Source of the DNA: JARIHD01 sp035758825
GTDB lineage: Bacteria; Patescibacteriota; Saccharimonadia; Saccharimonadales; UBA4665
DNA length: 64,000 nt
Assembly (NCBI GenBank): GCA_035758825.1
Contig: DASTWA010000002.1
Location: forward strand, 229,147 to 293,146
Direction: 5' to 3'
Below the pieces are notes generated by a model. That model saw only the letters and a list, made by a program, of their open reading frames with translations, did not search any database and was not told where the DNA came from. Shown here piece by piece: positions 22,774-32,020 of this stretch (the stretch's first letter is position 1; each line of letters starts with the position of its first letter). A program made the translations under genes and the position numbers.

Positions 22774-23718
22774 TTACTTTTTCGTCTTGAATTTTAAGTA
22801 CCGCTGGGTCGCTACGGTAGATGATGCGGCACCTATCAGTATACCCACGCCGAGTTGCAGAAGCAAAAGTATCCATACATGCTCGCGGAAATATTCGGCC
22901 GAGTAATTAATATCCAAAAGACCGAGCGATGTAGCCTCCAGCGTCGAACGGGCGGCCACAAACATAGAGTTAATGAGGCCGACCGAAATGAACGCCGAAA
23001 GCACGCCGTATACAATACTTTCTACGACGAACGGGCCGCGGATATACCACGTGCTCGCCCCAAGGAGGCGCATAATCGTTAGCTCGTCACGACGGTTAAA
23101 AATCGCCATTTGAATGGTATTAAAGATAATTAGCACCGAAATAATGGCAAATATCAAGACTGCGCCAATCCCCGCTCGCTGCAAAATGTTGGTGGCGTGG
23201 GTGATCTTGTCGATGGCCTCTTTGCGGTCGCCGGAATACGAAGGCTCATCTGACTGCAGCGCGGCGACGTCCTTCTGGCTCAGGTAAGTCTTGATATCGC
23301 TCAGCTTGTTGAGGTCCCTTGGTTTGATACGGATAGTCGCTGGCAATGGGTTGTCGGTCTGCGAAACAGCCGATAATAGATCGGTGTTGCCTTGGTTATC
23401 TTTTACGTAGTTCTGCAGGACTTCCTCTTTGGATAGGTAGCTGATGCTCTCGACATTGGGCAGCTTCTTTATGTCGGCGATAAGGTCTTGGGTCTCGGGC
23501 GGATCGACATCATCCTTCAGGTAAACCGAGACGTCGATCTTGCTGCGGATCTGATCGATGGTGTTATTAAAGGTCGCGTTGGCAATCAGCGAAAACAGCA
23601 CGATTGTTAGTGTAACCACCATAACCGCCATGGCGGCGATTGCCAGCCAAGCATTGCGCGCAAAGTTTATTATGCCCGTCTTGATTATGCGGGAAAATGT
23701 AATCATCTTTCTGCTCAT
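22774..23718 (-). CDS. ftsX: cell division protein FtsX
   Basis: The permease-like partner of FtsE; the pair controls wall hydrolases at the division site. The 314-residue protein has the FtsX order: cytosolic N-terminus, membrane span 1 (about 21-47), a large extracellular loop (about 48-190) containing SVYLKDDV and YLSKEEV, then three spans with LIIFNTIQMAIFNRRDELTIMRLLGA between. It overlaps ftsE by 4 bp. The neighbouring PcsB-like hydrolase is its likely target. Confidence 0.95.
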   Translation of the reverse strand: MSRKMITFSRIIKTGIINFARNAWLAIAAMAVMVVTLTIVLFSLIANATFNNTIDQIRSKIDVSVYLKDDVDPPETQDLIADIKKLPNVESISYLSKEEVLQNYVKDNQGNTDLLSAVSQTDNPLPATIRIKPRDLNKLSDIKTYLSQKDVAALQSDEPSYSGDRKEAIDKITHATNILQRAGIGAVLIFAIISVLIIFNTIQMAIFNRRDELTIMRLLGASTWYIRGPFVVESIVYGVLSAFISVGLINSMFVAARSTLEATSLGLLDINYSAEYFREHVWILLLLQLGVGILIGAASSTVATQRYLKFKTKK

Positions 23719-24398
23719 AGCTTGTAGTCTGCCTTTGCCCTATCACTTGCGATTTGGCCGTGCTCAATTGTAACGACACGCCTTTTGAGCTTATTAACAA
23801 TCTCTTGGTTGTGAGTCGTCAGCAAAACCGTCGTGCCATACCGGTTAATCTTTTCGAGGACGCTAATGACATCCCAGGCGTGCTTTGGATCGAGGTTTCC
23901 GGTCGGCTCGTCGGCAATCAAAATCTTTGGCTGGCGGACAATTGCGCGGGCTATGGCCACGCGCTGGCGCTCACCGCCGGACAGTTCCATTGGCATACGC
24001 TTCTCTTTGCCCTTAAGGTTCACGATGTCTAGGACCTTCGGTACGGTGTGATGGATTTCGCGGTTGCCCATGCCTACGATCTCGAGGGCGAATGCAACAT
24101 TCTCGAACACAGTACGGTTAGGTAGTAGCTTGAAGTCCTGGAAAACCACTCCGATCTTACGGCGCAGCAACGGGATGTCTTTATCTTTGAGCTTGTCGTA
24201 GTCAATACCGCCGACGATTATTTTGCCAGCGCTCGGACGTTCTTCGCGGGTTAGCAACTTAAGAAGCGTGGACTTACCGGCGCCACTCTGCCCCACTACA
24301 ATCACAAATTCTTTTGGTTCGACATGCAGGCTGATGCGGTCAAGAGCCGGCGTCGCATGTTTGCCATAAGTCTTGGTTACCCTATCCAGTAAAATCAT
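23715..24398 (-). CDS. ftsE: cell division ATP-binding protein FtsE
   Basis: The ATPase subunit of FtsEX. The 227-residue protein has Walker A GQSGAGKST (about 36-44), signature LSGGERQRVAIARA, Walker B ILIADEPTGNLD and the H-loop TTHNQEIV. I use the ATG at 24398: a perfect extended -10, TGaTATAAT, ends 7 nt before it and no Shine-Dalgarno exists, so the ftsEX message is probably leaderless. The upstream GTG at 24404 lies within the expected start region. Confidence 0.95.
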   Translation of the reverse strand: MILLDRVTKTYGKHATPALDRISLHVEPKEFVIVVGQSGAGKSTLLKLLTREERPSAGKIIVGGIDYDKLKDKDIPLLRRKIGVVFQDFKLLPNRTVFENVAFALEIVGMGNREIHHTVPKVLDIVNLKGKEKRMPMELSGGERQRVAIARAIVRQPKILIADEPTGNLDPKHAWDVISVLEKINRYGTTVLLTTHNQEIVNKLKRRVVTIEHGQIASDRAKADYKL

Positions 24399-24405
24399 TA
24401 GCACT

Positions 24406-24414
24406 ATTATATCA
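24406..24414 (-). promoter_or_regulatory. extended -10 promoter of ftsEX, leaderless type
   Basis: The minus strand reads TGATATAAT, seven bases, then the ATG of ftsE. It is one of the clearest members of the leaderless group. Confidence 0.75.
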
Positions 24415-24416
24415 AA

Positions 24417-24445
24417 GAAAACCCAGCGTTTTAAGGCTGGGTTTT
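24417..24445 (-). terminator. intrinsic terminator of the small minus-strand unit at 24476-24586
   Basis: AAAACCCAGC pairs with GCTGGGTTTT over 10 bp around an 8-nt loop, with flanking A and T runs that make it usable on either strand. No plus-strand gene lies upstream of it, so it most likely ends the short minus-strand transcript. Confidence 0.75.
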
Positions 24446-24475
24446 CATATCCGCATCAAGTTCTAACTACGTACG

Positions 24476-24586
24476 TCAGCGAGAACGTGCGTGAGGTATT
24501 TCGGTTACTTCTACTGGCTGTGGCAAGATGACTACCGGCTGCAACTTGGTTACTGAGCTAATGTAAATTATTGGAATTTTTGTCAT
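24476..24586 (-). CDS. possible 36-residue small protein (or sRNA)
   Basis: Between a consensus promoter (24633-24661) and a terminator (24417-24445) lies one short frame of 36 codons: an N-terminal MTKIPIIYISS, a Val/Pro/Gln-rich middle and an HARSR end. AGGAGA stands 15 nt before the ATG, farther than ideal. The whole transcript would be about 200 nt, so it may equally be a small RNA. The 334-base gap between ftsE and the YggT gene is otherwise filled by these signals. Confidence 0.4.
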   Translation of the reverse strand: MTKIPIIYISSVTKLQPVVILPQPVEVTEIPHARSR

Positions 24587-24632
24587 AATTTTATGTTTGT
24601 TTCTCCTGTTTATTTTTTATGACAGTATTTAT

Positions 24633-24661
24633 ACATTAGCATTTTGTTTGTTTTTTGTCAA
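24633..24661 (-). promoter_or_regulatory. promoter of the small unit
   Basis: Minus strand: -35 TTGACA (24656-24661), 17-bp spacer, -10 TAATGT (24633-24638). It points at the 36-codon frame and is divergent from the YggT promoter. Confidence 0.65.
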
Positions 24662-24680
24662 ATTTGTACTTATACAAAAC

Positions 24681-24709
24681 TTGTTAACAAGCAAACAACG
24701 CCCTATAAT
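24681..24709 (+). promoter_or_regulatory. promoter of the YggT-family gene
   Basis: -35 TTGTTA (24681-24686), 17-bp spacer, -10 TATAAT (24704-24709), about 30 nt before the start codon, with an AGGGGG ribosome site in the short leader. Confidence 0.7.
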
Positions 24710-24741
24710 AGCTATCAATTAAACACCTAGGGGGTAACTTG

Positions 24742-25026
24742 ATGTGGGGAATAATTTCAGTTGTATTTGGCTTGGTGGAATCAGTGGTTGGGCTTCGGCT
24801 CATATTCCAGCTTATTGGGGCCAACCCCAACTCAGACTTTGTTTCTTGGATATATAATGTTAGCTCACCACTAGTCGCACCGTTTACCACTGTTTTTGGT
24901 GAGTCCACCAGCACCATACAAGGCTCAATCCCCCACAGTGTATTTGAGCCTGCTACGCTCATTGCCTTGGTGGTGTATGGCCTGATTGGTGGGGTTCTCT
25001 TGCGGGTCACTGCTTCCCGCGGTTAG
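24742..25026 (+). CDS. YggT-family membrane protein
   Basis: A 94-residue protein with two membrane spans (about 3-25 and 68-90) joined by the YggT motif: LRLIFQLIGANPNSDF, WIYNVSSPLVAPF. Family members are linked to division-site or osmotic-stress phenotypes in other bacteria, but the mechanism is unclear. The ATG at 24742 follows AGGGGG by 8 nt; the TTG just before it is not needed. Its TAG stop shares bases with the TAA stop of the convergent prfB gene. Confidence 0.85.
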   Translation: MWGIISVVFGLVESVVGLRLIFQLIGANPNSDFVSWIYNVSSPLVAPFTTVFGESTSTIQGSIPHSVFEPATLIALVVYGLIGGVLLRVTASRG

Positions 25027-26114
25027 TTCGTAGATCCAAGAGTTTGAAGAAGATATGCTTCGATAAAGGCGTCGATATTGCCGTCGATCACGCCGTCGGT
25101 ATCGCTGGTTTCGTAGCGGGTCCGGAGATCTTTGACCTGCTTATAAGGGTGTAAGACATAAGATCGAATCTGGTTCCCCCACTCCGCCGATTGGTTGGGG
25201 CCTTTTAATTCTTCGAGCTTTTCTTTGTGCTGCTCCATTTGCAGTTGGATGAGCCGTGAACGCACGATTGTTAGGGCGACTTCTTTGTTTTGGAGTTGCG
25301 AGCGCTCGTTCTGGATGGCGGCAGTAATGCCTGTAGGAATATGCGTTACCCGGACGGCCGAATCGGTCGTATTGACAGATTGGCCGCCATGGCCGCCAGC
25401 ACGGTAGACGTCTATGCGGAGGTCTTTATCGTCGATAATCAGAGCTTCCGGGCGGTCCACTTTGGGCAATACGTCGACTTTCGCAAAACTGGTCTGCCGC
25501 AGGTTATCGGCGTTAAAGGGGCTGAGCCTTACCAGACGGTGGACACCGTGTTCACCCTTTAATTTGCCATAGGCAAAATTACCTTCGATTTCTAGCGTGG
25601 CACTCTTGATGCCCGCTTCGTCACCGGCCGATTCGTCGATAGTCTTTACGCTATATCCTTGTTTTTCGGCCCAGCGGACATACATCCGGAGCAGCATCTG
25701 CGCCCAATCCTGGGCGTCGGTACCGCCGGCGCCAGCATAGACGCTCAAGATAACATCGTAATCGTCATAGGGGCCAGCCAGCTTGAGCTGGTTTTTGAGC
25801 GATGTGAACGTTTGTTCCGCTTCGGATAACTGTTCCGACAGATCGGTTTGGATGGCCGGATCGCGCATATCCGCCAGCTCGGCAATATCACTCACTGTTT
25901 TGCGCAGTTGCTCCCACGGTTGCAGACGGTGCTCCAGCTTGGCCCGCTTCCTGACAATCTCTTGGGCAGTCTTGGGCTCGTTCCAAAAACCGGGGTCGTT
26001 AATCTGGCTATCAAGTTGTTGCTTCTGGGCCATGAGACCGTCGAACCCGAGGCGCTGCAAAGCATCCGTCACCTCTTTTTGTAGTTGCCGGGCCGATAGT
26101 TCGAGTTCGTACAT
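25023..26114 (-). CDS. prfB: peptide chain release factor 2
   Basis: Reads UAA and UGA stop codons and releases the peptide. The 363-residue protein has the codon-recognition SPF motif at 198-200 and the catalytic GGQ at 243-245. It is one continuous frame: the usual programmed +1 frameshift with an in-frame TGA near codon 26 is absent. I chose the ATG at 26114, one base after the TAG stop of the upstream M16 gene; the longer frame only re-reads that gene's end. RF2 fits with TGA being a real stop codon here. Confidence 0.95.
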   Translation of the reverse strand: MYELELSARQLQKEVTDALQRLGFDGLMAQKQQLDSQINDPGFWNEPKTAQEIVRKRAKLEHRLQPWEQLRKTVSDIAELADMRDPAIQTDLSEQLSEAEQTFTSLKNQLKLAGPYDDYDVILSVYAGAGGTDAQDWAQMLLRMYVRWAEKQGYSVKTIDESAGDEAGIKSATLEIEGNFAYGKLKGEHGVHRLVRLSPFNADNLRQTSFAKVDVLPKVDRPEALIIDDKDLRIDVYRAGGHGGQSVNTTDSAVRVTHIPTGITAAIQNERSQLQNKEVALTIVRSRLIQLQMEQHKEKLEELKGPNQSAEWGNQIRSYVLHPYKQVKDLRTRYETSDTDGVIDGNIDAFIEAYLLQTLGSTN

Positions 26115-26115
26115 A

Positions 26116-27417
26116 CTAAGACTTTTTGCCGGCTTCCCAGATGCCAGAGAGCTGCTCATGCAGCTCGTTTACGAGTGCGCGGTCGCAGTTGCTCAAGATG
26201 CCCATGCCATGGATGTCGTCGGCGAACAGACTGCGAGAAATGTCAACGATGGAAGATTTGGTAATTTCGCGGATGCGCTTAGGCACTTGGTAATAATCCT
26301 CGATGATGCCATCAAAGAAATACCGGCCGCTATACCCGCCAGCCGTACCGCTGACGGTCTGAGCGCTGCGCTGGAACCTGCCCAGGCTGTAAGCCTTGGC
26401 GGCCTCGATATCCTCGGACGCAATATCGCCGGCAAATACCTTCTCTAACTCAGAAATCGTGATGTCGAATAATGCCGGGGCATTCTTTTGTGAAACCTGG
26501 GCCCCAAACCACCAATTACTGGCAAGTTTAGTCTGGCCAAAGCCCGAGCTCATGCCATACACCAAACCACGTTCGCGGGCCGTACCAAGGATTTTGGAAT
26601 ACAGCGTTTCTGTAAGCATAGTATTGACCAGGCCCAAGGCATCACCCTCAGCCTCGTCCATACGGCGCTTCATGAACGTATCTACATAAAAATACACATT
26701 CTTGACGCTTTTGTTGCGAATAAACAATGGCTTGACCGGTGTTTTAGGGCGCTCGTCAGGCAATGCCAAGCGGCTGGACCCAAGTGGTAATGCAATCTGT
26801 TCCATCGTTTCGATGATCGCCTCATGGCGCTTGGGAGTAATATTCCCCGCCACAATGAACCGCAGATTACGGCTGGTGTGAGTTCGCTTGTAGTGGGTAC
26901 GGACATCGTCGACGGTCACGTTATCCATAATCTTGAGGCGCTCTTGATCGGTCTTGGCCATAAAGCCATACTCCTTGCGAAGCGCCAGGCTGAGGTGACG
27001 GAAGTGGTTGTTGGAACGGGCGGCCAACTCTTCGCGGACATTGCCAAATTCGGCCTCAAATTCGTCCTGCAAAAAGAGCGGCTTAGTAATAGAGACGAGC
27101 AGCAGGTCGAGGATGCGGTCCCATTCAAAATCAGCGCATTCTGCTTCGTAGGTAATGTCATATACCCCGGTCGAAGCATTGCTGTATGCGCCGTTCTTTT
27201 CTATTTCGGCCTGAAACAGACGGGCTTTAGGAAACTTTTCGTTGGCGCCGAGCAGGATGTGCTCCATGAGGTGGGGCGTTTCCCACTTTTTTTCGTCCAC
27301 CAGGTATTCACCCGCCCTAAAATTGAGTTCAAAGCTCATGACGGATGCATCCGGTATGTGGATCAATAGGCCTTTGGCGCCATTTTTGAGGGCGATTTCG
27401 CTGACTGTGTGTTTCAT
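26116..27417 (-). CDS. M16 family (insulinase-like) zinc peptidase
   Basis: A 433-residue peptidase with the inverted zinc motif HxxEH: HLMEH at residues 49-53, preceded by FRAGEYLV and followed by the AYSNASTGVYDITYEAEC region. The C-terminal inactive half has the usual RRMDEAEGDALGLVNTML and late GRFQRSAQT segments. No signal peptide is present. The ATG at 27417 lies 10 nt after the secA stop, and a single base separates its stop from prfB. Substrates of this clan in bacteria are mostly unknown peptides. Confidence 0.88.
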   Translation of the reverse strand: MKHTVSEIALKNGAKGLLIHIPDASVMSFELNFRAGEYLVDEKKWETPHLMEHILLGANEKFPKARLFQAEIEKNGAYSNASTGVYDITYEAECADFEWDRILDLLLVSITKPLFLQDEFEAEFGNVREELAARSNNHFRHLSLALRKEYGFMAKTDQERLKIMDNVTVDDVRTHYKRTHTSRNLRFIVAGNITPKRHEAIIETMEQIALPLGSSRLALPDERPKTPVKPLFIRNKSVKNVYFYVDTFMKRRMDEAEGDALGLVNTMLTETLYSKILGTARERGLVYGMSSGFGQTKLASNWWFGAQVSQKNAPALFDITISELEKVFAGDIASEDIEAAKAYSLGRFQRSAQTVSGTAGGYSGRYFFDGIIEDYYQVPKRIREITKSSIVDISRSLFADDIHGMGILSNCDRALVNELHEQLSGIWEAGKKS

Positions 27418-27427
27418 AGCTGGGGGC

Positions 27428-30034
27428 CTATTTGCGCTTACGGCCCTTTGCTTTACGTTGCCGCTCAGCCTTGCGGGCGGCCTTTTTGCGGTTGGCAACG
27501 GCCTGCTTTTTAGCGGCATTTTTTTCCTTAAAATCAGCTTCGCGGAACTCGGCGTCGCCTTCTACGATCTGGTCGACATTGCCGACGGAACGGCGTGCGG
27601 CACGAGTAAGCTCTGTCTCGGTGGGCTCGTCCAGGTCTTCCGGGTCGATCGGTTGGGCGTGGAAGAGCGCACGGACGACTTCGTGGCGAAGGGTGTTTTG
27701 CATCTCTTCGAATAATCGCTGACCTTGCTTGCGGTACTCCACCAGCGGGTCACGCTGGCCAACGCTCATCCAGTGGATACCCTCACGCAGGTGGTCCATG
27801 TTTTCGAGGTGCTGCATCCAAAGATTGTCCAAAATCTGCAAGTAGACGTCGCGCTCTACCTTGCGCATAATGTCGTCGGTAAAAGCGGCCTCGCGGCTGG
27901 TATACAGCTCCTTGGCTTCGGTAAGGAGCACACCGGCAAACTTATCTGCGGGGGCATCAAACAGCCGGTCGAGCGTCGCCTCGTCAAATGGGAACGACTC
28001 ACGAAGCATCGGCTCGAACTGCTCTGTCATCAGGGCCGGCGAAGCGGTCAGCGACTTAGCCTCTTCTTCGATTAGCACCTTGATGCGCTTGCTGATGTCT
28101 TCACTCCTCAGGATTTCCTTGCGCATGGCATAGGTTGCTTTGCGGTGGCGGTTCATGACGTCATCGTACTTCACGACGTTCTTGCGCTGGTCAAAGTGGA
28201 AGCCTTCGACCTTCTTTTGGGCGTTCTCAAGACTCTTAGAAATCAGACGATTTTCGATTGGCGTGTCTTCGTCGACCGCCAAGCGAGCCATAAGCGAACC
28301 GATGCGCTCACCGCCGAAGATACGCATCAGATCGTCTTCGGTGCTCACAAAGAACTGGGTGACACCGGGGTCGCCCTGACGTCCGGCACGGCCACGGAGC
28401 TGATTGTCGATACGGCGGGACTCGTGACGCTCAGAACCAAGCACGAACAAACCACCGAGCTCCTTGACGCCTTCGCCCAGCACGATGTCGGTACCGCGTC
28501 CGGCAATGTTAGTGGCAAGCGTTACGGCGCCCTTCTGCCCGGCGCGAGCCACAATAGCAGCTTCTTTTTCGTTGTTCTTGGCATTTAGGACTTCGTGCGG
28601 CACGCCGGCCTTGCTCAGCATATGGCTCAAGGTCTCGTTCTTTTCCACGGATACCGTACCAATCAGTACGGGCTGACCTTTGGTCTGAAGCATCTTGACT
28701 TCGCTGATGATCGCCTTAAACTTGCCAGCTTCGTTCTTGTAGATGCGGTCGGGCCGGTCTATGCGGGCGACCTTCTTGTTGGAAGGGACTTCCACGACAT
28801 CGAGCTTGTAGATCATATGGAATTCTTCGCTTTCGGTCATGGCCGTACCGGTCATACCGGCCAACTTTTCGTACAAACGGAAGTAATTCTGGAAGGAAAT
28901 ACTCGCCAGCGTCATGGATTCCTGCTGTACCTCTACGCCCTCTTTGGCCTCAATAGCTTGGTGCAGCCCTTCGTTGTAGCGACGACCGGGCAGCAAACGT
29001 CCGGTAAATTCGTCGACAATGACAATCTCGCCTTCATTGGTAACCACATAATCTTTATCACGCTTAAAGAGTGCTTGGGCGCGGAGCGCCTGTTCAAGGT
29101 GATAGATAGTCCGGATATTATCGGTGGCGTATAGGTTGCCGATGCCGAGGATCTTCTCGATTTTGTCCGTACCCTCGTCGGTAAGAATGACTGTTTTGCG
29201 CTTTTCGTCGACCTCAAAGTGCTTTTCGCGCTCCAGCTGACGGACAACTTTGGCGAATTGCAGATACGAGCTGCCGCTCGTTACGCTCGGCGCAGAGATA
29301 ATAAGCGGCGTTCGGGCTTCGTCGACCAGGATTGAGTCAGCTTCGTCGACGATGGCAAAGTGCAGCTCGCGCTGGCGGAGCTGATCCACTTCGAGGACCA
29401 TATTGTCGCGTAAATAGTCGAACCCGAATTCATTGTTGGTCCCGTACGTAATGTCGGCTGCGTAAGCCTCGCGGCGGCTGGCTGGCTTGAGGTGCCTGAA
29501 TCGTTCGTCTTCGTGCTCGGTGTTGGTGTAGGCGGAATCGTAAACGAACGACCTGTCGGCAACGATTACACCTACAGACAGACCAAGGAAGTCATATACC
29601 CCAGCCATCCAACCAGCGTCACGCTGCGCCAGGTATTCGTTGACAGTCACGACGTGAACGCCCTTGCCTGTCAGTGCGTTCAGGTACACCGGCAGCGTTG
29701 CAACGAAGGTTTTGCCTTCGCCGGTCTTCATTTCGGATACATTACCTTCGTGGAGCACCATACCACCAATAAGCTGTACGTCGAAGTGACGGATGCCAAT
29801 GGTGCGGGTAGCAGCTTCGCGGACCAGTGCGAAGGCGTCAGGCAGCAGTTTATCTAAGGACTCTTTTTTGAGGCGGTTCTTGAGTTTGTCGGTCTGTGCC
29901 TTAAGGTCCTTGTCCGACATCTTTTTGTACTTAGGCTCAAGAGCGTTCACTTCGCGGACACGCTTTTTTAGGCGCTTGAGCGTGCGCACTTGGGGGTCAC
30001 CCAAAACTTTCTTAAAAATGCCATTCATAATCAT
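27428..30034 (-). CDS. secA: preprotein translocase ATPase SecA
   Basis: The motor of Sec export. The 868-residue protein has Walker A MKTGEGKT at 102-109, the DEAD-type VDEADSILVDEA, the preprotein cross-linking domain, LIGTVSVEKNE, NIAGRGTDIVLG, the GRAGRQGDPG motif and the helical scaffold. The C-terminus is a long Lys/Arg tail (about 45 residues) without the CxCxnCH zinc-binding SecB-docking motif, in line with no SecB. ATGs at 30034 and 30028 are possible; GGGGAG lies upstream. Confidence 0.97.
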   Translation of the reverse strand: MIMNGIFKKVLGDPQVRTLKRLKKRVREVNALEPKYKKMSDKDLKAQTDKLKNRLKKESLDKLLPDAFALVREAATRTIGIRHFDVQLIGGMVLHEGNVSEMKTGEGKTFVATLPVYLNALTGKGVHVVTVNEYLAQRDAGWMAGVYDFLGLSVGVIVADRSFVYDSAYTNTEHEDERFRHLKPASRREAYAADITYGTNNEFGFDYLRDNMVLEVDQLRQRELHFAIVDEADSILVDEARTPLIISAPSVTSGSSYLQFAKVVRQLEREKHFEVDEKRKTVILTDEGTDKIEKILGIGNLYATDNIRTIYHLEQALRAQALFKRDKDYVVTNEGEIVIVDEFTGRLLPGRRYNEGLHQAIEAKEGVEVQQESMTLASISFQNYFRLYEKLAGMTGTAMTESEEFHMIYKLDVVEVPSNKKVARIDRPDRIYKNEAGKFKAIISEVKMLQTKGQPVLIGTVSVEKNETLSHMLSKAGVPHEVLNAKNNEKEAAIVARAGQKGAVTLATNIAGRGTDIVLGEGVKELGGLFVLGSERHESRRIDNQLRGRAGRQGDPGVTQFFVSTEDDLMRIFGGERIGSLMARLAVDEDTPIENRLISKSLENAQKKVEGFHFDQRKNVVKYDDVMNRHRKATYAMRKEILRSEDISKRIKVLIEEEAKSLTASPALMTEQFEPMLRESFPFDEATLDRLFDAPADKFAGVLLTEAKELYTSREAAFTDDIMRKVERDVYLQILDNLWMQHLENMDHLREGIHWMSVGQRDPLVEYRKQGQRLFEEMQNTLRHEVVRALFHAQPIDPEDLDEPTETELTRAARRSVGNVDQIVEGDAEFREADFKEKNAAKKQAVANRKKAARKAERQRKAKGRKRK

Positions 30035-30164
30035 AAAACGTCTATGCTCCCCTGTCTGTTTCGGCGTTGCTTTTCATTGTAACGCAACTACCCCATATAG
30101 GCGAGATTTTTTATGATTAAACTAGCGCTAGCTGATATCAGCCTGAATTTTGTACAATTTTTCT

Positions 30165-30539
30165 CTATTCTGCGGCGGCCGCAGGCCGGTGTTTAAGCCG
30201 GGATATGAGCCGCTGATGCAGCCGTGGGCTGGCATGCAGGTCCTTGTACTTTTTGAGCTGGTTACGAAGCTTGGTTTCGGCAATGTCGATAGCGGCGTAA
30301 ATATTGATGGTCGTCTCTTTGATGGTCAATGTCTCTTGCGGCAGATGCAGAATAATTTCACAGGTCCGCTCATTCTTGTCTTTGGCCTTGCCTTCCTTTA
30401 GCTTGATATCGACAAGCACGCTTTCGCGGCTGGCCTTGGGGATGTATCGGTCGAGGCGTCCAATCTTCTTGGCTACGTACTTTTTGAGGTCCTCGCCGAC
30501 GTCCATATGAACGCCGTCGATGTTCAGCCTTTTGATCAT
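30165..30539 (-). CDS. hpf: ribosome hibernation promoting factor, short form
   Basis: A 124-residue protein of the RaiA/HPF family that binds the 30S A and P sites in resting cells. The first about 100 residues form the family domain: DVGEDLKKYVAKKIGRLDRYIP, DIKLKEGK, CEIILHLP and IDIAETKLRNQLKKYK. A short Arg/His/Ala-rich tail follows; the long-form dimerisation domain is missing. A GGAGGG ribosome site precedes the ATG, and a CCCC/GGGG hairpin lies just before it. secA is directly downstream. Confidence 0.9.
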   Translation of the reverse strand: MIKRLNIDGVHMDVGEDLKKYVAKKIGRLDRYIPKASRESVLVDIKLKEGKAKDKNERTCEIILHLPQETLTIKETTINIYAAIDIAETKLRNQLKKYKDLHASPRLHQRLISRLKHRPAAAAE

Positions 30540-30566
30540 TGTACCCTCCTTCCCCTTGCAGGGGTC

Positions 30567-31865
30567 TTATATTTCCGACTTGCCACCCATGAATGGGCGC
30601 AGTACTTCGGGAATAATCACGTGTCCATCCGCCGTCTGGCAATTCTCCATGATGGCGATCATCGTACGACCCAAGGCGAAGGCTGTCGCGTCATTAGTGT
30701 GGACCAACACGATGCTGCCGTCCTTGCGCCGGGTGCGGATCTTTAAATCACGGGCCTGGTAATCGGTCATATAGTCGGCAGTGTGTGTTTCGCGGTAGGC
30801 GTTCTGGCCGGGCAGCCAGGCGTCCATGTCGATACCCCGGGCGTTTGGCTTGCCAATGTCAGCGGTACATTTCTGGACGACGCGGTACGGAATACCGAGC
30901 TGCCTGAGCAGGTACTCCTGAATGGCGACCAAAAGCAGATGCTCGTCAAGGCCGGTCTCGGGCGTGCTAAAGACTTCCATTTCGAGCTTATCGAACTGGT
31001 GCATCCGGAAGATACCTTCGGCATCCTTGCCATAGGTGCCTGCCTCACGGCGGAAGCTGGTACTGTAGCCAAGGTAGCGGATCGGCAGCTGTTCTTCTGG
31101 CAGGATTTCATTCCAGTACATGGTGCAGAGCGTGTGCTCGGCGCTGGCGTTCAGCCATAAATCATCTTGCTCGATTTTGTAGGTAACTTCTTCGGCGTTC
31201 AGACGGGCGCTGGCAACATAGGGTTCGGTGCGCAGCATTGCCGGCGGCAGGATCGGCGTGAATGGTTTGGCTGTAATATTCAGGCCGTTTTCTTTGACGA
31301 GCTTCTCGATAATCTGTTCGTCGCCCAACGTCTGCATGACGAACTGGACGATCGCAAACTGCAAACGTACGATGTCGCCCTTAAGGTATGCGAATCGGCT
31401 GCCGGCAATTTTTGCCGCGCGTTCTTTGTCGATGAGGCCTCGTGGTTCGGCCAATTCCCAATGCTGCTTGGGCTCAAAATCAAAGGCGGTCGGGTCGCCC
31501 ACCGTTTTGGCGATCTGGTTCTCGTCTTCGGTAAGGCCGACTGGCACATCAGCTAGCGGCATATTTGGTACCGCCATCAGAAGCTCCGCAAAAGCTTCGT
31601 CTACGACGGCAAAGCGCTCTTCGAGTTCGGCAAGTTCGGCTTTGATAGCCTTCCCCTGCTCTATGAGCTCTGGCGCAGGTTTGCCGTTCTTCATTTTGGC
31701 AGCGTTGTCGTTGCGCTTGGCGCGAACCGCTTCGATCGCACCCAGCAGCTCACGGCGTTCCTCGTCAAAACGAAGCAGCTCGTGTACGTTTACTTCGTAG
31801 CCTTTTTGTTTTGTTTTTTGTGCGACTTCTTCGGGGTTTTCGCGTATAAATTGAATGTCTAACAT
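30567..31865 (-). CDS. serS: seryl-tRNA synthetase
   Basis: Charges tRNA-Ser (and tRNA-Sec where present). The 432-residue protein has the N-terminal antiparallel coiled coil (about 30-105), then the class II core with TSFRREAGTYGKDAEGIFRMHQFDKLEM as motif 2 region and the TNDATAFALGRTMIAIMEN motif 3. The SD AAGGA precedes the ATG at 31865. A leader of about 110 nt separates it from a TGgTATACT box. hpf follows 27 nt downstream. Confidence 0.96.
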   Translation of the reverse strand: MLDIQFIRENPEEVAQKTKQKGYEVNVHELLRFDEERRELLGAIEAVRAKRNDNAAKMKNGKPAPELIEQGKAIKAELAELEERFAVVDEAFAELLMAVPNMPLADVPVGLTEDENQIAKTVGDPTAFDFEPKQHWELAEPRGLIDKERAAKIAGSRFAYLKGDIVRLQFAIVQFVMQTLGDEQIIEKLVKENGLNITAKPFTPILPPAMLRTEPYVASARLNAEEVTYKIEQDDLWLNASAEHTLCTMYWNEILPEEQLPIRYLGYSTSFRREAGTYGKDAEGIFRMHQFDKLEMEVFSTPETGLDEHLLLVAIQEYLLRQLGIPYRVVQKCTADIGKPNARGIDMDAWLPGQNAYRETHTADYMTDYQARDLKIRTRRKDGSIVLVHTNDATAFALGRTMIAIMENCQTADGHVIIPEVLRPFMGGKSEI

Positions 31866-32003
31866 GTTTTCGTCCTTAACATTAGAGTGAGATTACAAAG
31901 ATGGTATATAAAAATTACTGTCGACTGGAAGGCCGACTTGAACGAAAACTGCTTGAACTGGTGAATATATTGCACGCTGTCATCTTACAAATTTAGTATA
32001 CCA
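31866..32003 (-). promoter_or_regulatory. serS leader region and extended -10
   Basis: The minus strand has TGGTATACT at 31995-32003, then about 115 nt of leader without an open frame. GGTATA/TATACC words at its two ends and a small GTCG/CGAC hairpin are visible, but no T-box motif. The 12-mer ATAAAAATTACT here (31908-31919) recurs in the leader of the next gene upstream (33025-33036). Confidence 0.45.
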
Positions 32004-32020
32004 CCGCTCAGGTGGCAACG

